From JAUVPY01 sp034412795 (lineage in GTDB: Bacteria; Chloroflexota; Anaerolineae; 4572-78; NAK82), in contig DAOUMD010000264.1 of the NCBI GenBank assembly GCA_034412795.1, positions 34,242 to 98,241 of the forward strand: DNA of 64,000 bases, written 5' to 3'. Below the pieces are notes generated by a model. It had not been told where the DNA came from, ran no database searches, and saw nothing but the letters and a program-made list of their open reading frames with translations. Made by a program: the position numbers and the translations under genes. This document shows positions 8,108 to 16,112 of the stretch, piece by piece (the first letter of the stretch is position 1; each line of letters opens with the position of its first letter).

Positions 8108-8587
8108 TTAAGATGGATCAACCTCGGCTTTGAGATCAGGTAGTGATAAAAGAAAGATGACGGTGATGATGATCGCTGAGCTGACGCACCACCGACAAAT
8201 AGCATAAATTACAAATAGTTCCAAGTAGGTCAGATAGGCCGAGTATAGCATACCTATCAACGAGATGCCAAATATGGCGAGCGGAACATAATCGTCCCAG
8301 GGGTCAGGGACACGACCTCTCAGCAGGGTCAGGGCAAACAAGGCTGCGTAAGCCATCAGCCCCAAGAGAGCCACCGGGATGCCCACTACTTCCGAGTAAA
8401 CGCTCTGCTGTACAATGTCGCAACCCTGCGATTGGCCACAGGCGACTGATTGGTGTGCCAGGTGGGCCCACGTCAGGTAGGCCGACACTCCCATTCCCGC
8501 CAAGGACAGCAGTCGTGTCAGCCACAATCGCCAGTCAATGTGGCGCGTAGTAATAAATGAAGTAGTATGTCTTTTGCTCTCGTTCAT
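8108..8587 (-). CDS. Vitamin K epoxide reductase (VKOR) family membrane protein
   Basis: 159 residues with four hydrophobic helices. It has the loop cysteines in VACGQSQGCDIVQ and the active-site CRWC in the last helix, the arrangement of bacterial VKOR homologues that reoxidise a DsbA partner and pass electrons to quinone. Its start codon follows the DsbA-like stop codon with no gap (TAA at 8588-8590, ATG at 8587), so the two are surely co-translated. Together they form an oxidising pathway for extracytoplasmic disulfides. Confidence 0.92.
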   Translation of the reverse strand: MNESKRHTTSFITTRHIDWRLWLTRLLSLAGMGVSAYLTWAHLAHQSVACGQSQGCDIVQQSVYSEVVGIPVALLGLMAYAALFALTLLRGRVPDPWDDYVPLAIFGISLIGMLYSAYLTYLELFVIYAICRWCVSSAIIITVIFLLSLPDLKAEVDPS

Positions 8588-9292
8588 TTAAGGAGCCTGT
8601 GAAAGAAGACCATCGAGGATTTGACGCAATTCGCTTTCAGATATTCCACCCAGGACCATTTGATCGTTGATGAACCAAGTCGGCGTCGACTCTACGCCCT
8701 GGCTCTCACCTTCGGCTTTGTCGGCCTGTATTTCTTCCAATTTGGCGCCTGAGTCGAGGCACTCGTTGAACTCTTTCGTGTCAAGGCCGATGTCAAGGGC
8801 GTATGCCTTCAGCCGGGATTTGCTGTAGGCTGACAGGCCGCTTCCTCGATTGGCAAAAAGCAGATCGTGATAAAGCCAGAATTTGCCGGCACCCTGATCC
8901 AACGCGCACTCGGCTGCCTGGGCCGCCTCGATTGATTCTGGAGCCAGAAACGCATAGTTACGGAAGATGACCTGCAGTTTGCCCGTTTCAATATAATCCG
9001 GGCCGAGTGTCTCAAGGGTGTCGGCGAAATTACCGCAGTGACTGCATAGAAAGTCCGAATACTCCACCAACTGTAGAGGGGCGTCTGGCGAGCCCTTATA
9101 AGGCTCCCCGTCAGGGGTTACGCCCGTTTCATAAACCAAGTCGGCCACGGTGGTTTGAGGGCGGTTCGTATTCAAGATCACCAGCAAACCAACAACCAGT
9201 ATGGCTGCGCCAGCAACGATTAAGATGTGCGTGGTAGAGATGCCTTTGTGCTTTTTCCTGGAGCGCCGTCGTCTCTCCTTACTACTTGTCAT
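8588..9292 (-). CDS. Membrane-anchored DsbA-like thiol oxidoreductase
   Basis: 234 residues: a basic cytoplasmic start (KERRRRSRKKHKG), one transmembrane helix at ~22-42, then a thioredoxin-fold DsbA domain with active site FLCSHCGNF (~residues 91-99) and the cis-Pro loop VESTPTWFINDQ. The substrate is reduced extracytoplasmic proteins; the electron acceptor is the VKOR encoded immediately downstream. The mirror pathway, a reducing CcdA system, lies at 56800-61272 in the same window. Confidence 0.93.
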   Translation of the reverse strand: MTSSKERRRRSRKKHKGISTTHILIVAGAAILVVGLLVILNTNRPQTTVADLVYETGVTPDGEPYKGSPDAPLQLVEYSDFLCSHCGNFADTLETLGPDYIETGKLQVIFRNYAFLAPESIEAAQAAECALDQGAGKFWLYHDLLFANRGSGLSAYSKSRLKAYALDIGLDTKEFNECLDSGAKLEEIQADKAEGESQGVESTPTWFINDQMVLGGISESELRQILDGLLSQAP

Positions 9293-9456
9293 ATAGCGGT
9301 CCTTCGTTAAATCATCATTTCTTGTTCAAACCGGGCTGAATTCTACGTCAAGACGCTGAGGCATGCAAGTTGTGGATGCGCCTGATGTTAATAGAATGTG
9401 AGGCCGCGTAAGAATCTGGCAAGCGATGTGCTCTATCTATTGATCTTAATGCTTGT

Positions 9457-9486
9457 TTGGCAGAACAGCCAAGGTTGGGTTATAAT
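9457..9486 (+). promoter_or_regulatory. Promoter of the site-2 protease operon
   Basis: TTGGCA (9457-9462), 18-base spacer, TATAAT (9481-9486). Transcription would start near 9493, which rules out the longer reading of the protease gene from 9457. Confidence 0.65.
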
Positions 9487-9531
9487 TACGTCTGGAACCG
9501 ACAGTTATGTGCGAAAGGAATAAGTAGGGAT

Positions 9532-10839
9532 ATGTTAACGGCTATCGCTTTTGGTATCGTACTGAGCTTGCTGGTGTTTGTGCACGAATTAGGTCATTTT
9601 ATTGTCGCCAAACGAATGGGGGTGGTCGTTGAAGAATTTGCGTTCGGTTACCCGCCGCGTTTGTTGAAGTACTGGCAAAATGAGGGCAAGATCGGCCTTG
9701 ATGGAAAAGAGATGGTAATTGGGTGTAAGACCAATGTTTCGCGTAAGGTCGAAGTGGGTGGGCGTGTGGCTTACGAAACTGGAACTCAGGCTGACGGTCG
9801 GCTCGTAATAACTCGCCTGGAGCCAGTCCCGGATGATATGTCGGATGAGGAAGCATCTGGAGAGTTTGGCTTGCCTGTCAGCGTCGTCGAGCAGCTTGAG
9901 CGTGGTACTGAATATACCATCAATGCAATTCCCTTTGGCGGTTTCGTTCGTATGTTAGGCGAAGAAGATTCCTCTGCTCCGGGCAGCTTTGCCAGCAAGA
10001 GCAAGCGGGTACGGGTCTCGGTGTTGGTGGCAGGTGCCGGGATGAACATCCTGTTGGCCATCGTGGTCTTTACGGCTGCCTTTATGCTGGGCGCGCCTGA
10101 GGCTGTTGCCACAGACAATGTGATGATCAGTGCGGTTGCCCCTGGCTCGCCGGCTGATGAAGTTGATTTGCGGGTTGGTGACATCGTTATCTCGCTGAAC
10201 GATACCCCCGTCAAGTCGCCGGAGGAATTGATCGCGCTGACAAGTAACCATCTGGATGAGGACGTAATCTTGGCGATCAAGCGGGGCTCGGACATTCTGG
10301 AGGTCACACTTGCGCCTCGCGCCAACCCGCCTGAGGGCCAAGGGGCAATTGGCATTGGTATCACACCGGCTGTCTCAAAGATTACGGTCAAATACTACTC
10401 TTTTGGCGAGGCTTTGTGGTCCGGTCTGACGGAGACATTCGGCATAATCGGCTTGACTTTTAGCGTGCCGATTCTGCTTCTGCGTGGACTGATTCCGGCA
10501 GAATTGGTACGCCCCATCGGTCCGCCAGGTATCTATCAACAGACTGCCTCGGCAGTGCAAGCTTCGGTAGAGACGGGCTGGTGGTTTCCTATATTGAATC
10601 TGGTGGGTCTGATTAGCACGGCATTGGCTATCACCAATCTGCTGCCTTTGCCAGCTCTTGATGGTGGGCGAATCTTCTTCATCTTTATAGAGACGATCCG
10701 GGGGCGACGTGTTGACCCGGCCCGGGAAGGTGCTATCCATTTGATTGGGCTGGCCATCTTGATGGTGTTAATGTTGGTGGTCAGCTACTATGACATCATC
10801 CGTCCGACGACGACGATAGATTGGGTCAGTCTGTTTTGA
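9532..10839 (+). CDS. Site-2 (RseP/RIP) membrane metalloprotease with PDZ domain
   Basis: 435 residues. Helix 1 carries the zinc motif HELGHFIVAKRMG, and the third metal ligand lies in TNLLPLPALDGGRIFF near residue 375. Between them a PDZ domain (~200-290: ISAVAPGSPADEVDLRVGDIV) blocks access until site-1 cleavage in the classical pathway. The family cuts single-pass proteins within the membrane. The ATG at 9532 (GAAAGGAATAAGTAGGGAT upstream) lies just after the promoter and starts with the first helix. The next gene, a single-pass zinc-ribbon protein, begins at the TGATG overlap of this stop codon and is a plausible substrate. Confidence 0.94.
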   Translation: MLTAIAFGIVLSLLVFVHELGHFIVAKRMGVVVEEFAFGYPPRLLKYWQNEGKIGLDGKEMVIGCKTNVSRKVEVGGRVAYETGTQADGRLVITRLEPVPDDMSDEEASGEFGLPVSVVEQLERGTEYTINAIPFGGFVRMLGEEDSSAPGSFASKSKRVRVSVLVAGAGMNILLAIVVFTAAFMLGAPEAVATDNVMISAVAPGSPADEVDLRVGDIVISLNDTPVKSPEELIALTSNHLDEDVILAIKRGSDILEVTLAPRANPPEGQGAIGIGITPAVSKITVKYYSFGEALWSGLTETFGIIGLTFSVPILLLRGLIPAELVRPIGPPGIYQQTASAVQASVETGWWFPILNLVGLISTALAITNLLPLPALDGGRIFFIFIETIRGRRVDPAREGAIHLIGLAILMVLMLVVSYYDIIRPTTTIDWVSLF

Positions 10840-11723
10840 TGGAGTCGCGCTGTCTCCGCTGCCGCAGTCCTATCCGGGATGAATGGTCCCTGTGCCCGAC
10901 CTGTGGCTTGTCCCATCCGGGCGGGCGAGGTAAGGTAAAATGTCGTACGTGCGGCGAGCGGGTCAGTAGTCACTGCGAAGTATGTCCGTCCTGCGGCGCT
11001 GACCTGGAACCAGCGCCGTTTCCGCTGTGGCCCCCCAGAAGGTACTTCGGGTTCGCCAAAATCGCACTAGGTGCAATCTTGGTGGCGGGTATCTTCTTGG
11101 GTGTGATGCGCGTCAGACCAGGTGTGGAACGTGGCGCCAACCAGGTGGTAGCTTTCTTTATGCCAACGCCAACGCCAACCGCAACCGCTACGGGCACGCC
11201 AACGCTTACCCCCACGCCAACAAGCACGCCGACAACGACTCCAACGTTCACTCCCGTACCCAGCCCGACCGCCACGCCTACGGTGACACCGACCGAAACT
11301 GCGGCTCCGACCCAGGTCCTGCCGGCGACTGTCACACCCACACCCACGCCCACGCCCACGCCCACGCCACGCTTTCTCTCCCCGGTCTTGATCGGCCCTC
11401 CAGACGGCGAGATTTTTGCCGGTCCAGACCATTTTGTGATTCTGAGTTGGAAATCGGTGGGGCAACTGGCTGAAGACGAATGGTACGCCGTGCGCCTTTC
11501 TTGGGCAGAGAATGGCACGTTTAGCCAACGGGGCGGCAACAACTTAAAGGAAACTTCTTGGCAAGTCCCAGCCGACTTTTATTGGGGCAAAGCGGATCAA
11601 GAGTCGGGACGTGCTTACGAATGGTATGTGTATGTTGAACGGGTGACAGAGACGGAGGATGGTCAAAGAGTCGGGGAATCTGTCAGTCCCTCTAGCGAGA
11701 CTCGGGTCCTTTATTGGCAATGA
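10839..11723 (+). CDS. Zinc-ribbon single-pass membrane protein with Thr/Pro linker
   Basis: 294 residues: two N-terminal zinc ribbons (CLRC..CPTC and CRTC..CPSC, residues 5-55), one transmembrane helix (~70-92), a Thr/Pro-rich stalk of about 70 residues coded by ACNCCN repeats, and an outer C-terminal beta domain (~180-294) with repeated Trp and aromatic residues (SWKSV, YEWYVYVERV). Topology: ribbons inside, stalk and domain outside. It overlaps the protease stop (TGATG), so translation is coupled. The architecture fits a sensor or anti-sigma-like substrate of the adjacent site-2 protease, but that is inference; no ligand can be named. Confidence 0.8.
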   Translation: MESRCLRCRSPIRDEWSLCPTCGLSHPGGRGKVKCRTCGERVSSHCEVCPSCGADLEPAPFPLWPPRRYFGFAKIALGAILVAGIFLGVMRVRPGVERGANQVVAFFMPTPTPTATATGTPTLTPTPTSTPTTTPTFTPVPSPTATPTVTPTETAAPTQVLPATVTPTPTPTPTPTPRFLSPVLIGPPDGEIFAGPDHFVILSWKSVGQLAEDEWYAVRLSWAENGTFSQRGGNNLKETSWQVPADFYWGKADQESGRAYEWYVYVERVTETEDGQRVGESVSPSSETRVLYWQ

Positions 11724-11735
11724 TTAGGTAGAACG

Positions 11736-12680
11736 ATGACGGAGTATGAAAAGATCCTTTCGCATATCAGTAACTCGAGTGAACGTCTAAACACTCGTTA
11801 TCTTTATTCGCTTTCGGGTATGACGCATGGACAATTGATGCGTTTCCAGGAGGAGTGGCCCAGCATCGATGTTCGCCGTCGCCGGGTGTTGATGCGTAGT
11901 CTGGCAGAGTTGACCGAGCTTAGTTTTGAGGTCAACTTTGATCCTATCTTTCTGGTAGCAATGGGGGACGATGATAGCGAAGTCCGGGCCGCTGCTATTG
12001 ATGGGCTGTGGGAAAACGAAGATCAAGCTCTTATCGGTCCGCTGGTTCATCTGTTGCGTGCGGACGAAGCACCAAATGTTCGCGCAGCGGCTGCTATGGC
12101 TCTGGCCCGCTTCGTTTTGCTGGGCGAACTTGAGAAGATTGATCGTGCGCCGGCTATGTTGGCCGAGCAGGCGTTGCTGGAAACGCTTCGTAGCGCGGAA
12201 GAGGTGGATGTACGGCGCCGGGCGGTCGAGGCTATCGCCTACTCCGGCGAATCCGGCGTGCGTGAGATAATCGAAGCTGCTTTCTACGACGAAGACGAAA
12301 AGATGCAAGCGAGCGCTCTGTTCGCTATGGGGCGTAGTGCCGACCCCTATTGGTGCAAGTTGTTAGTTCGGGAGCTGGACAACCCCAGTCCGGAACTACG
12401 ATTCGAGGCAGCTCGCGCCTGCGGTGAATTGGAAACTCGTCTGGCCGTCTCTCGACTAATCCAAATGTCGATGGACGATCAGGATCGGGAAGTCCAACAA
12501 GCGGCGATATGGGCGTTGGGGCGTATCGGCGGCCGCGAAGCTCGCGAAGCGCTGGAGACTTTCTATGAGAGTGAGGATGAAGTGCTGAGCCAGGCGGCAT
12601 CGGAAGCTCTTGACGAGATGGATCTGCTCGGCGATAGCCTCACCATCCCACTTTATGAAGACCTCGACGAATACGAATAA
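11736..12680 (+). CDS. HEAT-repeat protein
   Basis: 314 residues of paired helices with repeated signatures (DDDSEVRAAAIDGL, APNVRAAAAMAL, VDVRRRAVEAIAY, DEKMQASALFAMG, SPELRFEAARACG, DREVQQAAIWALG), about seven HEAT/PBS-lyase-type repeats. Cytoplasmic, probably a protein-binding scaffold. It starts 12 bases after the zinc-ribbon gene and is likely in the same operon. Confidence 0.85.
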   Translation: MTEYEKILSHISNSSERLNTRYLYSLSGMTHGQLMRFQEEWPSIDVRRRRVLMRSLAELTELSFEVNFDPIFLVAMGDDDSEVRAAAIDGLWENEDQALIGPLVHLLRADEAPNVRAAAAMALARFVLLGELEKIDRAPAMLAEQALLETLRSAEEVDVRRRAVEAIAYSGESGVREIIEAAFYDEDEKMQASALFAMGRSADPYWCKLLVRELDNPSPELRFEAARACGELETRLAVSRLIQMSMDDQDREVQQAAIWALGRIGGREAREALETFYESEDEVLSQAASEALDEMDLLGDSLTIPLYEDLDEYE

Positions 12681-12735
12681 CCTTTATGACCCTTTGCCCG
12701 GCTTCCCGGTGGCGTAGATCGGCTCCTCCAGCCTA

Positions 12736-13644
12736 ATGACACCCTTCCTTGGTGTTGCATATAACGTCCTATCTCCGATTTTCCTCATCGTCGGTCTGAC
12801 TGTACTGTTAGATCGCCGCTTTGCCCTCGACCCGCGTGTCTTCTCGCGTGCCGTCGTATACTTGTTCAGCCCCTGCCTGGTCTTTGGTGGTATTGCTCGC
12901 TCAGACTTGAAGGCTGATGAGTTGGGACTGATCATGGCCATGGCGGCCCTCTCGTCCTTGCTGATGGCTCTTGTGGGGTGGGGCGAGGCGCGCTTGTTCC
13001 GTTTCGACCGCAAATTGTCAAGCGCCTTCGTGCTCAGCGTGGTACTCGTCAATGCCGGCAATTACGGGCTGCCTCTCAATGATTTTGCCTTTGGGCAAGC
13101 CGGTATGCAGCGTGCTATCGTTTTCTTTGTGGTGACCGCCATGATTTCCAATACCTTGGGCGTCTACCTGGCATCGCGTGGCACGGCTTCGGTACGGCGC
13201 TCGTTGCAAAATGTGCTGACGGTCCCATTGCCCTATGCGACCGTGCTGGGGTTCTTGATCAACATAAGGAACGTTATGTTGCCACTTCCCCTGGATCGGG
13301 CGGTGACGCTTCTGGGACAGGCGGCCGTGCCGGGCATGTTGATTGTCCTGGGATTGCAACTTTCTCGTACCTCTGTAAAGGGACGGATGGGGCCTATCTT
13401 GTTGGCCACGGTCACTCGCCTGGGCGTTGCGCCGCTAATCGCGTTTCTGCTGGTTGCTCTGCTGGGGCTTTCCGGTTTGGCGCGTCAGGTGACTATCGTT
13501 CAAGCCAGTATGCCAACCGCAGCCATGGCCGGTGTGCTGGCCACTGAATTTGGCAGCGACGCCGAGTTTACTACGGCCGTCATCCTGGTTAGCACACTGG
13601 CGAGTATCGTTTCCTTGAGCATTCTGCTTACTTCGTTGGTCTAA
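12736..13644 (+). CDS. AEC-family (auxin efflux carrier-like) transporter
   Basis: 302 residues, about ten hydrophobic helices. Family-typical segments include YLFSPCLVFGGIA near the N-terminus, VLVNAGNYGLPLNDFAFG, and VQASMPTAAMAGVLATEF in the second half. AEC carriers move small organic acids or amino-acid-like solutes across the inner membrane; the substrate is not readable. It begins 55 bases after the HEAT gene. Confidence 0.88.
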   Translation: MTPFLGVAYNVLSPIFLIVGLTVLLDRRFALDPRVFSRAVVYLFSPCLVFGGIARSDLKADELGLIMAMAALSSLLMALVGWGEARLFRFDRKLSSAFVLSVVLVNAGNYGLPLNDFAFGQAGMQRAIVFFVVTAMISNTLGVYLASRGTASVRRSLQNVLTVPLPYATVLGFLINIRNVMLPLPLDRAVTLLGQAAVPGMLIVLGLQLSRTSVKGRMGPILLATVTRLGVAPLIAFLLVALLGLSGLARQVTIVQASMPTAAMAGVLATEFGSDAEFTTAVILVSTLASIVSLSILLTSLV

Positions 13645-13767
13645 GGAAGTTCCAGAATCTAAATCACCTGGTAGCACAACATTTAACCGTGGACGCCTGA
13701 GCCAATGATTGAAATCATCGGCCGATATAAGGAAGTACATTCAAAACGCACTAAAAGTGTATCTGCT

Positions 13768-13818
13768 AACCTGTTTCTAACAGGTTTTGTATGTCAGCGG
13801 GGTGTTTCAACGCCCCGC
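13768..13818 (+). terminator. Two adjacent hairpins after the AEC gene (weak terminator)
   Basis: Hairpin 1: AACCTGTT (13768-13775) pairs with AACAGGTT (13779-13786), followed by TTGT. Hairpin 2: GCGGGG (13797-13802) pairs with CCCCGC (13813-13818). They lie 120 bases after the transporter stop and about 90 before the TPR gene. Confidence 0.35.
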
Positions 13819-13909
13819 GACCAGACTTCAAACTCAGGTAACTACTGCGGTGGGCTCGGAGAGGGTCTGTGACTCTCGATTCAGCGGCAACCTGGAGGCT
13901 GGAGAAAGG

Positions 13910-14464
13910 ATGAAGAAGAAAAAACCTCGAAAGAGAAAAATAATTGGTAATGGCGGCGGTGACACTCGTGAGAGGGCGCGCCGACTCTTAAACGAGGGAG
14001 CCAAACTCCTACACCAACAGCGCCCCGTGGAAGCCGCCGAGCAGCTCGACCAGGCCTGGCAACTGGATCCCACGCTGATTGAGGTGGCTATCAACCTGGG
14101 TGGTGCCTATGTGATGCAAGATCGCAACGCCGATGCGGTAGCGGTGCTGGAAGAGGCCAGTCGCGTGGAACCGGATAACGTGATGATTTGGATCAATCTG
14201 GCGGCTGCTTATCTGGGCCCGCTGGAAACCTCGGATGATGCCGGTCAACTCAAGGCCATCGCTGCCTTTGAACGCGCCCTGGCCCTTGATCAAAAAGCAC
14301 CCAGTGTCAATTACAACCTGGGTCTTATCTACAGGCAACGGGGTGAGATCGAGAAGGCGGCGGCCCACTTCTGGCGTGCACTTGATGTAGACCCCTCCGA
14401 TAACGATGCTCGTATCCGCTTGCGCCAGATCGGTTACGAAGACAGGCAGCCGCCCGATGGATAA
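13910..14464 (+). CDS. TPR-repeat protein
   Basis: 184 residues. A lysine/arginine-rich start (KKKKPRKRK) is followed by about four TPR units (EGAKLLHQQRPVEAAEQLDQ, AINLGGAYVMQDRNADAVAV, VNYNLGLIYRQRGEIEKAAA). Protein-protein interaction module; no enzymatic domain. The ATG at 13910 is preferred over an upstream extension because GGAGAAAGG precedes it and the TPR domain begins here. Confidence 0.8.
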   Translation: MKKKKPRKRKIIGNGGGDTRERARRLLNEGAKLLHQQRPVEAAEQLDQAWQLDPTLIEVAINLGGAYVMQDRNADAVAVLEEASRVEPDNVMIWINLAAAYLGPLETSDDAGQLKAIAAFERALALDQKAPSVNYNLGLIYRQRGEIEKAAAHFWRALDVDPSDNDARIRLRQIGYEDRQPPDG

Positions 14465-14491
14465 GTACCTGTATTAGCCACGGTGAGGGGC

Positions 14492-15364
14492 TCACGCGAC
14501 TTCCTTGGCGGCAGATTCTTCCATCTCCTGCTTGTACCTCTGTGCCGCTTCCCAGCCTAACATGGCTTTCTTCCGGGTCGGGTTCCAGCGATAATTACCG
14601 ACCAGGCCCATCTTGCGAATGACACGATGGCAAGGAATGATGTAGGAGATGGGGTTGCTTGCAACCGCGTTGCCGACCGCGCGCGCCGCGCTCGGCTTCC
14701 CAACGTACCTGGCCACGTCTTCATACGAGCAGGCAAAACCGGGGGGGATTCTGAGTAGAGCTTCCCAGACCTTGATCTGGAAGTTGGTCCCTCGCAGGAG
14801 CAGGGTTACTGAGCGTTTGCCGTTGTGTGGAGCAGAGGGGAAGGCTTGATCGAAGAAGGGTTTCGTGGTCTTGGGGCTCTCGTTCAATTCGGCCTGGCTC
14901 CAACGCCGGTACAGATCCGCTACACACTCCTCCCGACCGGCATGGGTGATGAAAGACAGATCACAGATACCTCGTTCGGTGACTGCCAACAGGCAATCAC
15001 CAAAGGGGCTGGGGTGAATTCCGTACCAGATTTGTAGGCCGGCTCCTTGCCTCCTGAATTCCCCAGGCGTGACGGCATCGACATTGACGAATAGATCGTG
15101 CATACGACTCGGACTGGACAGCCCCGATTCGTAGGTGGCATCCAGGATGCTGCGGGATTCGTCGAGCAGATGCTTGGCGTAATCAATGGTCAGGAACTGT
15201 AAGAAGCGCTTGGGGCTGATACCAACCCAGTGTCGGAACAAGCGTTGAAGATGATAGGGGCTTATGTTGACGTGTTGAGCCACTGCCTCCAGACTGGGTT
15301 GATCCTGGAAGTTCTCCTCCAAGTACTTGATGGCTTTTTCGATTTGGTCATATCCAGTTGACAT
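14492..15364 (-). CDS. Ada-like AraC regulator fused to O6-methylguanine-DNA methyltransferase
   Basis: 290 residues. The first ~100 form an AraC-type double helix-turn-helix (LEAVAQHVNISPYHLQRLFRHWVG); the C-terminal part is MGMT with the catalytic Cys in IIPCHRVIRKMG. It lacks the N-terminal Ada zinc domain that senses methylphosphotriesters. It repairs O6-alkylguanine by irreversible transfer to the Cys and probably regulates its own or other repair genes. The ATG at 15364 has a perfect AGGAGG upstream. Confidence 0.93.
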   Translation of the reverse strand: MSTGYDQIEKAIKYLEENFQDQPSLEAVAQHVNISPYHLQRLFRHWVGISPKRFLQFLTIDYAKHLLDESRSILDATYESGLSSPSRMHDLFVNVDAVTPGEFRRQGAGLQIWYGIHPSPFGDCLLAVTERGICDLSFITHAGREECVADLYRRWSQAELNESPKTTKPFFDQAFPSAPHNGKRSVTLLLRGTNFQIKVWEALLRIPPGFACSYEDVARYVGKPSAARAVGNAVASNPISYIIPCHRVIRKMGLVGNYRWNPTRKKAMLGWEAAQRYKQEMEESAAKEVA

Positions 15365-15469
15365 GATGTATTTCCTCCTGTGCGTTGATACCTGACGCAC
15401 CTGTCATTATAGACAGTTTGGAGAGCAAAAGCCACCCGATTCTTGCTCAGTCATGCGATTTTACCAACT

Positions 15470-15895
15470 TCAATCCTCATAGCGCGAAACGGAGCGCCGC
15501 AGGCGCTTGGTCTGGCTCCGGCGGCGCTTGGCATCCAACCGTCGCTGTTTGGCTGCGCGGGCTGGCTTTGTCTTGCGGCGTAGCCTGGGTTCCTCGGCGG
15601 CCTTTCGGATCAACTCAACCAGCCGGTCGATGGCGTCCTGGCGGTTACGTTCCTGGCTGCGGAAGCGCCGGGCGGTGATAATCAGGTTGCCGTCTTCGGT
15701 CATCCGATTCCCGGCCAGGCGAATCAGCCGCTCGCGCACGTCGTCGGGCAGGGAAGGGGAGTTGCGCGCGTCGAAGCGGAGCTGCGCAGCGGTGGCGGCC
15801 TTGTTAACGTGCTGCCCGCCCGGCCCTGTAGCGCGGATGAAGTCCAGTTGGATTTCGTTTTCGTCAATGGCGATGGTGGGTGTGATGCGTAGCAT
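15470..15895 (-). CDS. arfB: ArfB/YaeJ-type ribosome rescue hydrolase
   Basis: 141 residues with the class-I release-factor domain: FIRATGPGGQHVNK holds the GGQ that hydrolyses peptidyl-tRNA, followed by a long basic C-terminal tail (KTKPARAAKQRRLDAKRRRSQTKR, ~105-135) which in ArfB enters the empty mRNA channel of stalled ribosomes. ATG 15895 is chosen; the in-frame TTG at 15910 is an alternative. Upstream lie a good promoter and, only about 20 bases before the ATG, an intrinsic terminator-like hairpin, so expression is probably attenuated. Confidence 0.9.
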   Translation of the reverse strand: MLRITPTIAIDENEIQLDFIRATGPGGQHVNKAATAAQLRFDARNSPSLPDDVRERLIRLAGNRMTEDGNLIITARRFRSQERNRQDAIDRLVELIRKAAEEPRLRRKTKPARAAKQRRLDAKRRRSQTKRLRRSVSRYED

Positions 15896-15914
15896 AATGT
15901 CACGACTCAACTAT

Positions 15915-15947
15915 GAAAAACCGCCCTGATGTGCGCGATCAGAGCGG
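15915..15947 (-). terminator. Attenuator-like terminator in the arfB leader
   Basis: On the minus strand CCGCTCTGAT (15938-15947) pairs with ATCAGGGCGG (15921-15930), one mismatch, loop of 7, then TTTTTC (15915-15920). It lies between the arfB promoter and start codon. Confidence 0.7.
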
Positions 15948-15961
15948 TAAGAGATATGCTA

Positions 15962-15990
15962 AATATACCGGACGAGGTAGATTTTGTCAA
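15962..15990 (-). promoter_or_regulatory. Promoter of arfB
   Basis: Minus strand TTGACA (15985-15990), 17-base spacer, TATATT (15962-15967). Transcription would begin near 15955, just before the attenuator hairpin. Confidence 0.7.
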
Positions 15991-16026
15991 AAGACATTAT
16001 CCCAGATAAACATCTATGTTTGGCTA

Positions 16027-16056
16027 TTGACGTAATGCCTAATTTTATGGTAAGAT
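16027..16056 (+). promoter_or_regulatory. Promoter of the subtilase gene
   Basis: TTGACG (16027-16032), 18-base spacer, TAAGAT (16051-16056), about 55 bases before the chosen start. Confidence 0.5.
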
Positions 16057-16112
16057 AACAGCACACTGTAGAATCGCTTATTGTGGATATGGCAACGAAG
16101 AGGAGGGGCGTC

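Noticed and set aside
10970..11542. Gly/Val repeat protein on the minus strand
   Set aside because: Antisense of the Thr/Pro linker of the zinc-ribbon protein.
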